Source: Ascoidea rubescens DSM 1968
Taxonomy: Eukaryota > Ascomycota > Saccharomycetes > Ascoideales > Ascoideaceae
Length of the DNA: 64,000 nt
Reading direction: 5' to 3'
Assembly (NCBI RefSeq): GCF_001661345.1
Contig: NW_017962931.1
Coordinates: 1 to 64,000 of the forward strand
In this document: one piece after another, positions 62,401 through 64,000 of the stretch
How the letters are laid out: every line of letters begins with the position of its first letter
How positions within the stretch are numbered: the first letter of the stretch is position 1
Translations under genes and position numbers: made by a program
Notes under the pieces: model-generated
Database searches by the model: none
Seen by the model: only the letters and a program-made list of their open reading frames with translations
Told to the model about the DNA's origin: nothing

Positions 62401-64000
62401 AGACTCTGAAAAAAGAAAATTTCAATTCAAAACCCACTCTAAATCTTTTTCATTAATTGTGACTTTTTAAATGGAATATTTTAGTATACTCTTATATATT
62501 CTGCTTAGTAATACTTTTAACGATTTAAAATGCAGAAGTTGTTTTCTAATAATAAAAAATTATGATTAAGTTTTAATTAAATTCAAACTCTTTTAATTTT
62601 GAAACATATTTCCTTTGCAAAGCAAGTAAAATTGAACGAAAATCCTTTTTAAAATTTGATTGTTTTGAGGAAAGCAAGCCAATCAAATTTGAGGATTCCA
62701 AAAATTATTAAGATCAGCGAGTCATTTTCATTTAGACAAACACTTTTGTTAAAACATTTGGTACTAAAAATTGATTTTGGTGATTAACTTAATGATATCA
62801 TAAAAGTTTTACTGCAGTTTAACACCAATTAATAGTATTCAAGTTCTTGTTAGACTTTTCTTTAACTTGATAACCATTTAATTATGCTTTTTATTCAAGA
62901 ATCCCAAAAACACTAGTCATGAATTATTGTTCATGATTTAGCAAGTAAACAACAATCAAATGAATCAAAATAAAGTCATTTAGCTTGATTAATTTTAAAT
63001 TAATATTTGTAATGCCTTTCTATTTGAATTCTTCTTTAATTCAAACTAAATTCTTTTCACATCGTTTTAATTGTATTAGCTATTTTGATTTTAACCATTC
63101 TGCTCAAATCAGGAGAAAAAACAAACTGGAGCAAAACAATTCCAGTATTCCAATCAGTTTTTCAAAGACTTTGTTTTCAGCAAAATTATTATGTCAGCTA
63201 TTATAAAAATAGGTAAAGAAATAGAAATAAAATACACTTTTGTTTCTTTTTGTATTTCGAGTATTCATGAAAAAGCCGGATTGACGATATTGGTTATCAA
63301 CATAAATTAATCTTTAAGATATATTTTTAATAGATTTAATAAAATGACTGTGATTATTTTTAATTTTAGGCAGACTCTGATGAAAAAAAACTGAAGTTTA
63401 TAAAACATTATTAATGTAAAATGCTAAAGTGCAAAGATTTATCAAGTTTAAATAAAATTTTTCACACAAGAAAATTTAGAATAATGAATTCAATTAAACT
63501 TTAGATGAAACAAATTGAAAAGTAAAAATTGAGGTTAATTGGAGTAAAAGGAAACAACTGAAAACCTCAAAAATAGATAATAAAATGATTTAATCAAATC
63601 AAATCAGAAAAACAATAAAAAGAGAGAAAGAGAGACAGAAAAACAAGATGAAATAATTAAATTGATTGTGAACAAGATAAAGAACATTAAAAAGCTCTGT
63701 ATCTGACTTTGAGAATTAAATCATTAATATGGGAATTTGGAATAATTATATTTTGTTGTTNAAAATAATATTAAATGACGTAGAATATGGTAAAAGCAAA
63801 AAAGAAAAGAAAAAAACGACAAACAAACAGAACAAAGATTTATTATTATTTTCAGTTTGAATAAAATTTAGTTTAATTTAATTTAAAATTGATTATAATT
63901 GATTTTAAAAAAGTGCAGTCAATTATCGGAAAAAAAAACAATAAGAGTAATTTAATGATAGATTTAATAATAATTTAACCATGAATTTACCCATAAATTT
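56470..64000. other. 7.5-kb region without a recognisable gene
   Basis: No ORF above 97 codons and no tRNA or rRNA was seen. The region is AT-rich, except for patches near 58080-58960 and 59160-59430. The second holds ACGCGT at 59392-59397 and short GC-rich words such as CGGAGCACGGCAC. A 14-bp repeat around ATTACATTATAATT lies at 61790-61860. One ambiguous base sits at 63761. It may be a very long regulatory region for the zinc-finger gene, a ncRNA locus or a centromere; the sequence alone does not decide. Confidence 0.5.
61790..61860. repeat. ATTACATTATAATT tandem repeat
   Basis: About five imperfect 14-bp copies in the gene-poor right end. Just upstream AAGACAAATCATTA is duplicated. Confidence 0.75.

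Overview
The window is nuclear DNA of an ascomycete budding yeast (Saccharomycotina). The evidence is the set of orthologues (RPB11, COX19, GUS1, RRP45, RNH202, FAF1, BMT2, ORT1, RMD9), one-exon genes with only two short introns (one with GTATGT and TACTAAT signals), Asn/Ser-rich low-complexity protein segments, and an AT-rich background. Gene spacing is loose: about 21 supported protein genes plus one tRNA in 64 kb, close to 3 kb per gene. In-frame CTG codons are almost absent from the conserved genes; a codon-by-codon reading of GUS1, RRP45, FAF1 and BMT2 found none. That pattern fits a yeast that has reassigned CUG. With the large intergenic spaces, this points by inference to the Ascoidea/Saccharomycopsis (CUG-Ser2) side of the tree, which is not proven here.

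Layout. 0-7 kb: an F-box-like leucine-rich-repeat protein, a convergent DUF4246 protein, an intron-containing Rab4-type GTPase with a poly-Asn insertion, and RPB11 with an unusual Tyr/Asn tail. 8-20 kb: a large one-pass membrane protein that resembles an ER-phagy receptor in layout, COX19, a Hal4/Sat4-type kinase, the ornithine carrier ORT1 (intron), BMT2, an intronless tRNA-Phe and FAF1. 20-34 kb: three paralogous globin-domain proteins, the first facing the second across GUS1 and the second and third in tandem. 34-42 kb: sparse, with RCN1 (calcipressin) and a TALE homeobox factor (TOS8/CUP9 type). 44-52 kb: RNH202, a mitochondrial stomatin (SLP2), RRP45, a small N-myristoylated protein with a p97/Cdc48-binding motif, and RMD9. 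54-64 kb: a Gln/Asn-rich two-finger C2H2 factor followed by 7.5 kb without a recognisable gene.

Most promoters share one design: a GC-rich island of 300-1000 bp carrying CTTCTGCTGC-like (or complementary GCAGCAGAAG) tracts, CCAAT boxes or CACGTG E-boxes, then a long T/C-rich leader on the coding strand before the ATG. Several islands (about 34.6, 36.4, 53.2 and 58-59.4 kb) have no gene beside them and may mark non-coding or very small transcripts.

The best candidates for something new are the three-member globin family with unequal heme pockets and a shared basic N-terminal peptide; the SVIP-like small protein; the codon-use signature; the low-complexity insertions in otherwise standard proteins (RPB11, Rab, Hal4 kinase); and two perfectly alternating purine-pyrimidine tracts at 30.9 and 36.5 kb. 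No virus-derived element, transposon, CRISPR array or rRNA gene was recognised.
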